From: Paracoccaceae bacterium
GTDB taxonomy: Bacteria > Pseudomonadota > Alphaproteobacteria > Rhodobacterales > Rhodobacteraceae
Assembly: GCA_009922885.1 (NCBI GenBank)
Contig: RFUP01000094.1
Location: 1 to 7,963, forward strand
Length of the DNA: 7,963 nt
Reading direction: 5' to 3'
The notes beneath the pieces are model-generated. The model saw only the letters and a list, made by a program, of their open reading frames with translations. It had not been told where the DNA came from and ran no database searches. Shown here piece by piece: positions 1 to 6,032 of the stretch (the first letter of the stretch is position 1; every line of letters starts with the position of its first letter). Position numbers and translations under genes: made by a program.

Positions 1-509
1 CGGTGGCTGTGGATGACTATGGCCAGACGGCTGTGCCTTCAGTCTGCGCCGTGGGCGATGTGACCGACCGCGTGAACCTGACGCCCGTGGCGATCCGCGA
101 GGGGATGGCCTTTGTCGAAACCGTGTTCAAAGGTAAGCCGACGAAGCCCGATCATGATCTGATCCCGACGGCCGTTTTCACGCAGCCGGAACTGGGCACA
201 GTGGGCCTCAGCGAGGAAGCGGCCCGCGAAAAGGGGCCGGTCGAGGTTTATGCGACCTCTTTCCGGCCGATGCGCACGTCGTTTATTGGGCGACAGGCGC
301 GGGTGTTGATGAAGCTCATCGTCTGCGCCGAGACGCGCCGCGTTCTGGGGTGTCATATCGTTGCGCCGGGGGCGGGCGAGATGATCCAGCTTGCGGGCAT
401 CGCGGTGAAGATGGGAGCCACGAAAGAACAGTTCGACGCCACCTGCGCGGTGCACCCGACGATGGCGGAAGAACTGGTGACGATGGCAAAACCTGTGCGC
501 ACGGCTTGA
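1..509 (+). CDS. gor: Glutathione-disulfide reductase, C-terminal part (5' end outside window)
   Basis: This is the C-terminal third of an NADPH-dependent glutathione reductase, the cytoplasmic FAD flavoenzyme that reduces GSSG to GSH. The frame is open from the window edge (first full codon at 3) to TGA at 507-509, giving 168 visible residues. Visible residues 15-34 (CAVGDV, then NLTPVAIREG) match the second FAD-binding motif of class I pyridine nucleotide-disulfide oxidoreductases. Residues from about 55 to the end form the dimerisation domain, which carries the HPTMAEE motif; its His-Glu pair (visible residues 151 and 156) is the acid/base dyad acting on the partner subunit's active site. 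The redox CXXXXC and NADPH site must lie upstream. Only 69 nt separate it from hflK on the same strand. The family is certain from the HPT-EE motif. Glutathione reductase, rather than dihydrolipoamide or mercuric reductase, is inferred from the AVFTQPELGTVGL type of sequence and the neighbourhood. Confidence 0.9.
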   Translation, partial: VAVDDYGQTAVPSVCAVGDVTDRVNLTPVAIREGMAFVETVFKGKPTKPDHDLIPTAVFTQPELGTVGLSEEAAREKGPVEVYATSFRPMRTSFIGRQARVLMKLIVCAETRRVLGCHIVAPGAGEMIQLAGIAVKMGATKEQFDATCAVHPTMAEELVTMAKPVRTA

Positions 510-531
510 AATTTGCCGCGCGATGCACAGT

Positions 532-575
532 TTGAGGCGAAAGCCTGAGAGAAATTATTAAGAAGAGGGTAGAGG
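532..575 (+). promoter_or_regulatory. Weak candidate promoter and ribosome binding site for hflK
   Basis: The gor-hflK gap holds TTGAGG (532-537), an 18-nt spacer and TATTAA (556-561). Each hexamer matches 4 of 6 bases of the sigma-70 consensus. The purine-rich stretch AAGAGGGTAGAGG (563-575) just before the ATG at 579 supplies the Shine-Dalgarno sequence. No convincing terminator separates gor from hflK, so read-through from gor is equally possible. The promoter is a weak pattern match; the ribosome binding site is well supported. Confidence 0.3.
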
Positions 576-578
576 CTG

Positions 579-1724
579 ATGGCTGGAAACACGGGCGGCC
601 CCTGGGGCGGCGGCGGTGGTAACCGGGGTGGAGATGACGACCGCCCCCGCAATGGCGGGCGACGCCCCCAAGATGACGGGCCGCAGATCCCGGAGATCGA
701 CGAATTGATGCGGAAAGGTCAGGAGCAGCTGCGCGTTCTCATGGGCGGGCGTGGCGGCAACAATGGCCGTGGCACTGGGGGCGGCGGCAATGGCGGCGGC
801 GAAGGCCCGAAGCTGACGCGCGGCACAATTGGGATCGGTGCGCTGGCGCTGGTGGCGCTCTGGGCGTTTTCAAGCTTCTATACGGTGCGCCCGGAAGAGC
901 AGTCGGTCGAGTTGTTCCTTGGCAAGTACACGGCCACCGGAAATCCCGGCCTGAATTTTGCGCCTTGGCCTCTGGTCACTGCCGAAGTGATCAACGTGAC
1001 CTCCGAGCGGACAGAAACCATCGGTGGCGGTGCGGGTGCGGGGCTGATGCTTACCACCGATGCCAATATCGTCGACATCGATTTCCAGGTGGTCTGGAAC
1101 ATCAATGATGCGGGCAAGTATCTCTTCAACATCCGCGATGCGCAGCAAACCGTTCAGGCGGCCTCCGAGGCGGTGATGCGCGAGATCATCGCCGCGTCGA
1201 ACCTCGCGCCGATCCTCAACCGGGATCGTGGCGTGATCGCCGATACTGCCATGCAGAACATCCAAGCGGTGCTTGATGAATATGATGCAGGCATCAGCAT
1301 CGTTCGTGTGAACCTCGAAAAGGCCGACCCGCCGCGCGAAGTGATCGACAGTTTCCGCGAAGTGCAGGCCGCCGAGCAGGAGCGTGACCGCTTGGAACGC
1401 CAAGCCGATGCCTATGCGAACCGCGTGTTGGCGGAAGCGCGTGGTAAGGCCGCGCAGGTGATGGAGCAGGCGGAAGCCTACCGCGCCCAGACCGTGAACG
1501 ACGCCATCGGTGAGGCGAGCCGCTTCTCGGCCGTGCGGGAGGAATATGTGAAAGCCCCCGAAGTGACGCGGAAGCGCCTCTACATCGAAACCATGGAAAA
1601 GGTGCTGGGCGCGGTCGACAAGACCATCCTCGACCAGTCCATCGTGGGTGGTGAAGGCGGGTCGGGTGTGGTGCCCTATCTGCCGCTGAACGAATTGCGC
1701 CGCTCGACGACGGGAGGAAACTGA
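579..1724 (+). CDS. hflK: HflK, FtsH protease modulator (SPFH/band 7 protein)
   Basis: HflK assembles with HflC into a large inner-membrane SPFH cage that surrounds and restrains the AAA protease FtsH, with most of its mass in the periplasm. The 381-aa protein has a Gly/Arg/Asp-rich cytoplasmic tail (residues 1-80), typical of HflK. One transmembrane segment follows at about 83-102 (IGIGALALVALWAFSSFY), then the YTVRPEEQSVELFLGKY entry into the SPFH/band 7 domain (about 100-290). Next is a charged Ala/Glu/Arg/Gln-rich helix (about 255-310) expected to form the coiled coil, and a terminal stretch containing RLYIETMEKVLG, characteristic of HflK. The start at 579 is chosen because AAGAGGG/AGAGG lies just upstream and the tail composition fits. 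hflC follows after one base, so the two subunits are almost certainly co-translated. Length and domain order are normal. Confidence 0.96.
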   Translation: MAGNTGGPWGGGGGNRGGDDDRPRNGGRRPQDDGPQIPEIDELMRKGQEQLRVLMGGRGGNNGRGTGGGGNGGGEGPKLTRGTIGIGALALVALWAFSSFYTVRPEEQSVELFLGKYTATGNPGLNFAPWPLVTAEVINVTSERTETIGGGAGAGLMLTTDANIVDIDFQVVWNINDAGKYLFNIRDAQQTVQAASEAVMREIIAASNLAPILNRDRGVIADTAMQNIQAVLDEYDAGISIVRVNLEKADPPREVIDSFREVQAAEQERDRLERQADAYANRVLAEARGKAAQVMEQAEAYRAQTVNDAIGEASRFSAVREEYVKAPEVTRKRLYIETMEKVLGAVDKTILDQSIVGGEGGSGVVPYLPLNELRRSTTGGN

Positions 1725-1725
1725 G

Positions 1726-2604
1726 ATGAAAGCAACGACATTCCTTTTGCCCGCAATCGCGGCCGGTGTGGCGCTGGTGCTTTCGTCGGTTTTCGTGGTG
1801 GACGAGCGCGAGAAGGCGCTGGTGCTCCAGTTCGGCCAGATCAAGGCTGTGCAGGAAGAACCGGGCCTCGCGTTCAAGATCCCCTTCATTCAGGAAGTGG
1901 TGAAATATGACGACCGGATCCTGAGCCTCGACACCGAAACCATCGAAGTTACACCGTCGGATGATCGCCGCCTCGTGGTGGACGCCTTCGCGCGCTACCG
2001 GATTGCCGATGTGGTGCAGTTCCGCCAAGCGGTGGGTGCCGGTGGCGAGCGGTTGGCCGAAGATCGCCTGTCGTCGATCCTCAATGCGCAGATCCGTGAG
2101 GTTCTGGGTGCCGATCAGGTCACGTCGGACACGATCCTCTCGGAAGATCGCCGTGGGCTCATGAACCGTATCCGCGATCAGGCCCGTGCCTCGGCACGCT
2201 CGCTTGGTCTTGAGGTGATCGACGTACGCTTGAAGCAGACGAACCTGCCCTCGCAGAACCTCGATGCCACCTTCGCCCGTATGCGTGCCGAGCGTGAACG
2301 CGAAGCGGCGGACGAGATCGCGCGCGGTAACGAAGCGGCGCAGCGGGTGCGCGCGTTGGCGGATCGTACGGTTGTGGAAACCCTCTCGGAAGCCGAGAAG
2401 GAAGCCCAGATCGTGCGTGGTCAGGCGGATGCCCAGCGGAACGCGATTTTCGCGGAAGCCTTCGGAGCAGACCCTGAGTTCTTCGCGTTCTACCGTTCGC
2501 TGCAAGCCTATGAGGCGGCACTGACGGGCGAGAATTCGTCGATGGTGATGACACCCGATAGCGAGTTCTTCGATTACCTGAAGTCCGACAAGGCCTCGCA
2601 GTGA
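1726..2604 (+). CDS. hflC: HflC, FtsH protease modulator (SPFH/band 7 protein)
   Basis: HflC is the partner of HflK in the inner-membrane SPFH complex that regulates FtsH. The 292-aa protein opens with one membrane anchor (about 5-24, LPAIAAGVALVLSSVFVVD). The SPFH domain follows: DEREKALVLQFGQIK, then the GLAFKIPFIQEVVKYDDRIL core, typical of HflC. A long Ala/Glu/Arg helix comes next (about 180-245, with MRAEREREAADEIARGNEAA). The C-terminal part carries DPEFFAFYRSLQAYEAAL and the SEFFDYLK ending seen in HflC proteins. GGGAGG at 1712-1717 lies inside the hflK 3' end, 8 nt before the ATG. The gap to hflK is one base and the stop overlaps the next start (GTGA, 2601-2604), so this is the middle gene of a translationally coupled trio. 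Confidence 0.96.
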   Translation: MKATTFLLPAIAAGVALVLSSVFVVDEREKALVLQFGQIKAVQEEPGLAFKIPFIQEVVKYDDRILSLDTETIEVTPSDDRRLVVDAFARYRIADVVQFRQAVGAGGERLAEDRLSSILNAQIREVLGADQVTSDTILSEDRRGLMNRIRDQARASARSLGLEVIDVRLKQTNLPSQNLDATFARMRAEREREAADEIARGNEAAQRVRALADRTVVETLSEAEKEAQIVRGQADAQRNAIFAEAFGADPEFFAFYRSLQAYEAALTGENSSMVMTPDSEFFDYLKSDKASQ

Positions 2605-2792
2605 TCATCGCACTGCTCAAGGGCCTTGCGCTTTTGATGATTGTGGAGGGGCTGGCCTGGGCGCTGGCCCCTTCCTATCTGGAGCGCCTTCTCGAAGCGC
2701 TGCGCGAGATGCCGCCCGAGGCGCGTCGCTGGATGGGGCTTGGCGTGGCCGTGATTGGTGCAGTGCTTCTCTGGCTCGTCGGCGGGCGCTGA
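2601..2792 (+). CDS. DUF2065 (YjeT-like) small membrane protein
   Basis: This 63-aa protein has two hydrophobic segments: about 2-23 (IIALLKGLALLMIVEGLAWALA) and about 46-60 (MGLGVAVIGAVLLWLV). They are joined by an amphipathic loop, YLERLLEALREMPPEARR. This hairpin matches the DUF2065/YjeT family, small inner-membrane proteins of unknown biochemical role that are often encoded beside hflKC. I read the start as GTG at 2601, overlapping the hflC stop by 4 nt; this gives the usual family N-terminus and implies coupled translation with hflC. The position suggests a role at or near the HflKC-FtsH complex, but that is inference from context only. The length is normal for the family. Confidence 0.85.
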   Translation: MIIALLKGLALLMIVEGLAWALAPSYLERLLEALREMPPEARRWMGLGVAVIGAVLLWLVGGR

Positions 2793-2858
2793 TCACGGCG
2801 CTTCAATTTGGGGTCACGGCCTCTTGAGAGTTTGCAACATGGGTTTGAGTTGCGGTTC

Positions 2859-2884
2859 GGAACACTTAAATAGAGAGTTGTTCC
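2859..2884. promoter_or_regulatory. Inverted repeat GGAACA-N14-TGTTCC upstream of degP (candidate operator)
   Basis: The 138-nt gap before degP contains GGAACA (2859-2864) and its exact inverse TGTTCC (2879-2884), half-sites 20 bp apart (about two helical turns). Between them is the AT-rich CTTAAATAGAGA (2865-2876). A possible -35/-10 pair is TTGAGT (2845-2850) with TAAATA (2867-2872), spacer 16, but the match is poor. CTTAAAT (2865) with CCTATT (2883) loosely resembles an alphaproteobacterial RpoH promoter, though the key G of CTTG is A. The dyad is seen directly; function as an operator or promoter is inference. Confidence 0.35.
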
Positions 2885-2916
2885 TATTGGGCCCATATCT
2901 GCCCGCACTTAACGAG

Positions 2917-2922
2917 AAGGAG
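2917..2922 (+). promoter_or_regulatory. Ribosome binding site that sets the degP start
   Basis: AAGGAG at 2917-2922 is a near-perfect Shine-Dalgarno sequence. It overlaps the first possible GTG (2922) and lies too close to the second (2925). It sits 8 nt before the third GTG at 2931, which should therefore be the real start. The resulting N-terminus, MKAQALSVPNQQ, has a basic residue ahead of the signal-peptide core. Confidence 0.75.
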
Positions 2923-2930
2923 TGGTGCAA

Positions 2931-4388
2931 GTGAAAGCACAGGCACTTTCTGTTCCAAACCAGCAGCCGATGGCGCTCAAGGCGCTGTTTGTGACCTTGG
3001 TGGCCGGAATTTTGATGCTGGCGCAGGCCGTCAGCGCTTGGGCACGCCCCGACAGCTTTGCCGACCTTGCCGACAAGATCAGCCCGTCTGTGGTGAATAT
3101 TACCACCACGACGGTTGTCGCTGCCGGCGCCGGCCCGAACCCGATCGTGCCCGAAGGCAGCCCCTTCGAGGAATTCTTCAAGGAATTCCAGAACCGCAAC
3201 GGCGAGGGCAACCGTCCGCGCAAAACTTCCGCGCTGGGGTCGGGTTTCGTGATTTCCGAAGACGGCTTTATCGTCACCAATAACCACGTGATCGAGAACG
3301 CCGACGAGATTGTTATCGAGTTCTTCTCGGGCGAAGAATTGCCCGCGAAACTCATTGGCCGCGATGCGAATACCGATATTGCGCTCTTGAAAGTCGATGC
3401 GGGCAAGCCCTTGCCTTTCGTCAATTTCGGCAACTCGGACAATATGCGCGTGGGCGACTGGGTTGTCGCGATGGGGAACCCGCTTGGCCAAGGCTTCTCG
3501 GTTTCGGCAGGAATCGTCTCGGCCCGTAACCGCGCGCTGTCCGGTTCCTATGACGACTACATCCAGACCGACGCCGCCATCAACCGGGGTAACTCGGGCG
3601 GCCCGCTCTTCAACCTCGATGGCGATGTGATCGGCGTAAACACGGCGATCCTCTCGCCCAACGGCGGTTCGATCGGCATCGGCTTCTCGATGGCCTCCAA
3701 TGTGGTGTCGAAAGTGGTCGACCAACTCAAGCAATATGGCGAAACCCGCCGTGGCTGGCTGGGTGTGCGCATTCAGGACGTCTCCGACGACATCGCGGAA
3801 TCGATGGGCCTTGAGAAAACCGCAGGCGCGCTTGTCACCGATGTGCCCGATGGCCCCGCCAAGGATGGCGGCATCCTTCAGGGCGACGTGATCCTGTCCT
3901 TCGATGGTGTTGATGTGGCTGATACCCGCGCGCTGGTGCGGATGGTTGGCAACTCCGATGTGGGCAAGGAAGTGCGCATGGTGGTGTTCCGCGAAGGCAA
4001 AACCCAGACACTGAAGATCACCCTTGGCCGCCGCGAGGACGCGGAAAGCGTGGTGCAAACCGCGCAGCCGATGGAAGAAGCCGAACCGGAAACCGCGACC
4101 GTTCTTGGTATGTCGCTCTCGGCCCTGACGGATGAATTGCGCGCGTCACTCAAGCTGGCGGATGACGCCGAAGGCGTGGCGGTGATCACGGTCGACGAAA
4201 CCTCGGCAGCCTATGAGAAGGGCCTTCGTGAAGGCGATCTGATTGCCGAAGCGGGCCAGCAGCCCGTTGCGATGCCCGGGGATCTGGAAGCCCAGATCGA
4301 AGAGGCGAAGGATGCAGGCCGCAAATCGCTCCTCCTCCTCGTGCGCCGCGCAGGCGAGCCGCGCTTCGTGGCGCTGCCGATCGAATAA
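2931..4388 (+). CDS. degP: Do-family periplasmic serine endoprotease (HtrA/DegP type) with two PDZ domains
   Basis: This is a trypsin-like HtrA protease/chaperone that degrades or holds unfolded periplasmic proteins. From the GTG at 2931 it has 485 aa. A long signal peptide has a core of ALKALFVTLVAGILMLAQAV and probable cleavage after AWA (about residue 38). The protease domain shows the full triad: His119 (TNNHVI), Asp149 (NTDIALLKVD) and Ser222 (RGNSGGPLF). PDZ1 spans about 275-367 (RRGWLGVRIQDVS... GDVILSFDGVDV) and PDZ2 about 391-485 (EGVAVITVDETSAA... GLREGDLIAEAG), separated by an acidic linker with several Glu. Two PDZ domains exclude the DegS type; DegP, DegQ and MucD cannot be told apart by sequence alone. 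Its place after hflKC-DUF2065 fits an envelope quality-control cluster, and the strong terminator 21 nt after the stop marks the end of the unit. The gap of 138 nt leaves room for its own promoter. Confidence 0.95.
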   Translation: MKAQALSVPNQQPMALKALFVTLVAGILMLAQAVSAWARPDSFADLADKISPSVVNITTTTVVAAGAGPNPIVPEGSPFEEFFKEFQNRNGEGNRPRKTSALGSGFVISEDGFIVTNNHVIENADEIVIEFFSGEELPAKLIGRDANTDIALLKVDAGKPLPFVNFGNSDNMRVGDWVVAMGNPLGQGFSVSAGIVSARNRALSGSYDDYIQTDAAINRGNSGGPLFNLDGDVIGVNTAILSPNGGSIGIGFSMASNVVSKVVDQLKQYGETRRGWLGVRIQDVSDDIAESMGLEKTAGALVTDVPDGPAKDGGILQGDVILSFDGVDVADTRALVRMVGNSDVGKEVRMVVFREGKTQTLKITLGRREDAESVVQTAQPMEEAEPETATVLGMSLSALTDELRASLKLADDAEGVAVITVDETSAAYEKGLREGDLIAEAGQQPVAMPGDLEAQIEEAKDAGRKSLLLLVRRAGEPRFVALPIE

Positions 4389-4409
4389 GGCCAACGCAAA
4401 GGCCAATAA

Positions 4410-4435
4410 AAAGGGCGCCTCCCGGGGCGCCCTTT
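4410..4435. terminator. Bidirectional intrinsic terminator between convergent degP and RTX genes
   Basis: A perfect 10-bp stem, AAAGGGCGCC (4410-4419) with GGCGCCCTTT (4426-4435), closes a 6-nt loop. It lies between two convergent stop codons (4388 on plus, 4455 on minus). Read on the minus strand the stem runs into CTTTTTATT, a good U-tract; read on the plus strand only TTT follows. It should stop the RTX transcript well and the degP transcript less well. Confidence 0.85.
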
Positions 4436-4454
4436 CGCATTTCGTTGTGCAAGA

Positions 4455-5867
4455 TCAGCCGTGGATCGTCGCGTCGGCCAGCGCGCCGAGATTTGCGGCG
4501 TCGAGGAAGCTGAACATTCCTTCGCTGAGCGCTGCTGCCGTCTGGCCTTCGATCAGCGCGATCACGGTGCCGCCCATGCTGACTTCCACGCCCCCCGCAC
4601 CATCGGTGAGGGTGATGTCGGCGAAAGCTGGCAGCGCGCCCGTGTAAAGCACCACGATCCCGTCCTCTTCCGGCGAGAAGTCCTGGAAGGTTGCGGGGCC
4701 TGTGGCGTCTGAGAAGACCGCGAAATCATCCGCGCCTGCGCCGCCCATCAGCATATCGCCGTCTTCGTCATTGCCGCCCTTCAGGAAGTCGTTGCCAGCC
4801 CCGCCCATGAGCGTGTCGAGGCCCGCGCCGCCATCCATCCAGTCATCGTCAATACCGCCGTCGAGATAGTCGTCACCGTCTTGGCCGCTGATCGAGTCGT
4901 CGTCATCCGCGCCATACACGGTGTCATTTCCGGTTCCGGCATAAACCGTATCCATGCCGTTCTCGGGCACGAAATCACCCCCAAGTGGCGGCTCGCCCGC
5001 ATCGGGGATATCGAAGAGCGCCGTGCCGTCTTCGGGGCCAAGACCTGCATAGATCACATCGTCGCCATCGCGGCCCCAGATATAATCGCTGCCTTCGCCG
5101 CCGATAATCGTGTCATTGCCCTCGCCACCGTCGATGATGTCGGCGTCATAGCCCGCATCGATATAGTCGGCGTCGAAGCTCGCGTAGATCTCGTCCGCGT
5201 CGTCTCCGGTGAGGATGGTATCCGTCCCCTGACCGCCCCAAACGGTGTCCTTGTCGTCATCGGGGGTCGCATCGCCCTCGAAGAGGAGGGGATAGCCGAG
5301 GTCCGGTGCGCCTTCGGCCCCACGGGCGTCAATGTAATCATCGCCGAAACCACCTGTGATCATGTCATTGCCCTGACCGCCCATGATCGTGTCGAAGCCG
5401 CGCGCGCCGTAGATCTCGTCATCGCCTTCTCCGCCTTCAAGGTAATCCGCATCGCGCCCGCCATGGATGGTGTCATTGCCCATGTCGCCTAGGATGCTGT
5501 CCATGCCCTCGCCACCGCTGAGGAAGTCATTCCCCATGTTGCCGCGCAGCGTGTCATCGCCCTTGTTGCCTTCGAGCCAGTCATCACCATCGAAGCCGCG
5601 GATCGAGTCATTGCCCTGATCGCCTTGCAGGTAGTCATTGCCGAGGCCGCCGCGCAGATCGTCATCCCCCCAGTTGCCCCGAAGGCTGTCATCGCCATCA
5701 TTGCCGAAGAGGGTATCATCGCCATCAAGGCCAAGGATGGTGTCGTTACCCGCATCCCCATCCACACGGTCGGCGTCATCCGTGCCTGTGATGTGATCGT
5801 CATCTACTGTGCCGACGAACAGCGAGCCTGTGAAAGCGAGACCCAGTAAAGAGAGAATGGCGATCAT
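4455..5867 (-). CDS. RTX (hemolysin-type calcium-binding repeat) protein, probable type I secretion substrate
   Basis: This 470-aa, very Asp/Gly-rich protein is built mainly of RTX nonapeptides (GGxGxDxUx), which bind Ca2+ and fold into a parallel beta-roll outside the cell. Repeats run in three blocks at about residues 24-182, 205-278 and 304-382, separated by Pro/Gly-rich inserts. No enzymatic domain is visible. The C-terminal ~90 residues (from GADDFAVFSDATG to the FSFLDAANLG end) resemble the beta-rich C-terminal targeting region of RTX proteins exported by type I systems. Unusually, the N-terminus is hydrophobic (about 2-19, IAILSLLGLAFTGSLFVG) and resembles a membrane anchor or uncleaved signal. 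The start at 5867 is supported by AAAGGAC about 8 nt upstream. No ABC transporter or membrane-fusion gene lies in the window. The function cannot be named beyond calcium-dependent surface or extracellular protein; adhesin, matrix or S-layer-like roles are possible. Confidence 0.88.
   Translation of the reverse strand: MIAILSLLGLAFTGSLFVGTVDDDHITGTDDADRVDGDAGNDTILGLDGDDTLFGNDGDDSLRGNWGDDDLRGGLGNDYLQGDQGNDSIRGFDGDDWLEGNKGDDTLRGNMGNDFLSGGEGMDSILGDMGNDTIHGGRDADYLEGGEGDDEIYGARGFDTIMGGQGNDMITGGFGDDYIDARGAEGAPDLGYPLLFEGDATPDDDKDTVWGGQGTDTILTGDDADEIYASFDADYIDAGYDADIIDGGEGNDTIIGGEGSDYIWGRDGDDVIYAGLGPEDGTALFDIPDAGEPPLGGDFVPENGMDTVYAGTGNDTVYGADDDDSISGQDGDDYLDGGIDDDWMDGGAGLDTLMGGAGNDFLKGGNDEDGDMLMGGAGADDFAVFSDATGPATFQDFSPEEDGIVVLYTGALPAFADITLTDGAGGVEVSMGGTVIALIEGQTAAALSEGMFSFLDAANLGALADATIHG
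4722..5798 (-). repeat. Tandem RTX-encoding repeats (27-nt unit, degenerate)
   Basis: Between residues about 24 and 382 the gene is made of imperfect 27-nt units, each encoding one GGxGxDxUx nonapeptide. Units differ at many positions, so this is an old protein-level repeat rather than a fresh DNA duplication. On the plus strand the units read as recurring GTCATTGCC/GTCATCGCC words and create several long spurious frames. Confidence 0.85.
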
Positions 5868-5887
5868 TGGGAATGTCCTTTAGAAAA

Positions 5888-5897
5888 GCAGCGCTGC
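5888..5897. promoter_or_regulatory. Perfect 10-bp palindrome next to the RTX ribosome binding site
   Basis: GCAGCGCTGC is self-complementary over all ten bases and lies 7 nt upstream of the AAAGGAC ribosome binding site (5875-5881) of the RTX gene. It is a GC-rich island in an otherwise AT-rich leader. It could be a dimer-binding site or a short RNA stem controlling access to the ribosome binding site; the role is inference. Confidence 0.25.
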
Positions 5898-5904
5898 CCT
5901 CAAA

Positions 5905-5943
5905 ATGACACAAAAGGATTAGTTGTTAACACTTTTTTGTCAT
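5905..5943 (-). promoter_or_regulatory. Large imperfect dyad (11-bp arms) in the RTX upstream region
   Basis: ATGACACAAAA (5905-5915) and TTTTTTGTCAT (5933-5943) are inverse complements with a single mismatch and a 17-nt loop that contains GTTAAC. On the minus strand the arm order would place this stem in the RTX 5' untranslated region if transcription starts near 5978. It may be a leader hairpin or a DNA operator. Confidence 0.35.
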
Positions 5944-5965
5944 AAACATCCGAGAGGATATGTTT
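5944..5965 (-). promoter_or_regulatory. Bulged hairpin with 4-nt loop abutting the previous dyad
   Basis: AAACATCC (5944-5951) pairs with GGAT (5956-5959) and GTTT (5962-5965), giving eight base pairs with a 2-nt bulge (AT, 5960-5961) and a 4-nt loop. It starts exactly where the 5905-5943 dyad ends, so two stem-loops stand side by side in the RTX leader. It could also weakly terminate the upstream lipoprotein transcript, but no proper U-tract follows on the minus strand. Confidence 0.35.
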
Positions 5966-5976
5966 TGCTGGCAGAC

Positions 5977-6014
5977 TGTTCTCCATTTAAGAACAATGAC
6001 CTAGTATTTCGCAA
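5977..6014 (-). promoter_or_regulatory. Candidate RTX promoter overlapped by the dyad TGTTCT-N7-AGAACA
   Basis: On the minus strand TTGCGA (6014-6009), an 18-nt spacer and TTAAAT (5990-5985) form a plausible -35/-10 pair, with 4 of 6 matches each. A perfect 6-bp dyad, TGTTCT (5977-5982) and AGAACA (5990-5995), surrounds the -10. The predicted start is near 5978, giving a leader of about 110 nt. The dyad is seen directly; promoter activity and repression are inference. Confidence 0.35.
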
Positions 6015-6032
6015 CTTGTGGAAGAAATGGTG

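Noticed and set aside
505..530. CTTGAAA at the end of gor as a heat-shock (RpoH) -35 element for hflK
   Set aside because: No acceptable -10 partner is found at the proper distance.
535..546. AGGC-GAAA-GCCT mini-hairpin between gor and hflK
   Set aside because: Only four base pairs and no U-tract; too weak to call a terminator or regulatory RNA element.
870..1889. A 339-aa minus-strand frame over hflK/hflC, and a 403-aa frame at 1294-2505
   Set aside because: Antisense shadows of two clearly recognised SPFH genes, with low-complexity His/Arg composition.
2785..2812. GCGC...GCGC inverted repeat after the DUF2065 gene as a terminator
   Set aside because: About four base pairs, and the following sequence is not a real U-run; read-through into degP remains possible.
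2814..4058. A 414-aa minus-strand reading frame opposite degP
   Set aside because: The His/Arg/Asp-rich translation without domain pattern is typical of antisense frames in high-GC genes; the opposite strand encodes a complete catalytic-triad protease.
4881..5492. A 203-aa plus-strand reading frame opposite the RTX gene, with similar shorter frames nearby
   Set aside because: It is a shadow of the repeated Asp/Gly codons: GAC/GAT read in reverse gives Val/Ile-rich periodic sequence. It has no domain, no independent ribosome binding site and lies wholly inside a well-supported gene.
4722..5798. Regularly spaced repeats that could suggest a CRISPR array
   Set aside because: The units are contiguous 27-nt coding repeats with no conserved repeat/unique spacer alternation, and they encode RTX nonapeptides in one open frame.
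5977..5995. TGTTCT-N7-AGAACA as a LexA box
   Set aside because: Alphaproteobacterial LexA sites are direct repeats (GTTC-N7-GTTC); this is an inverted repeat with different spacing between the GTTC cores.
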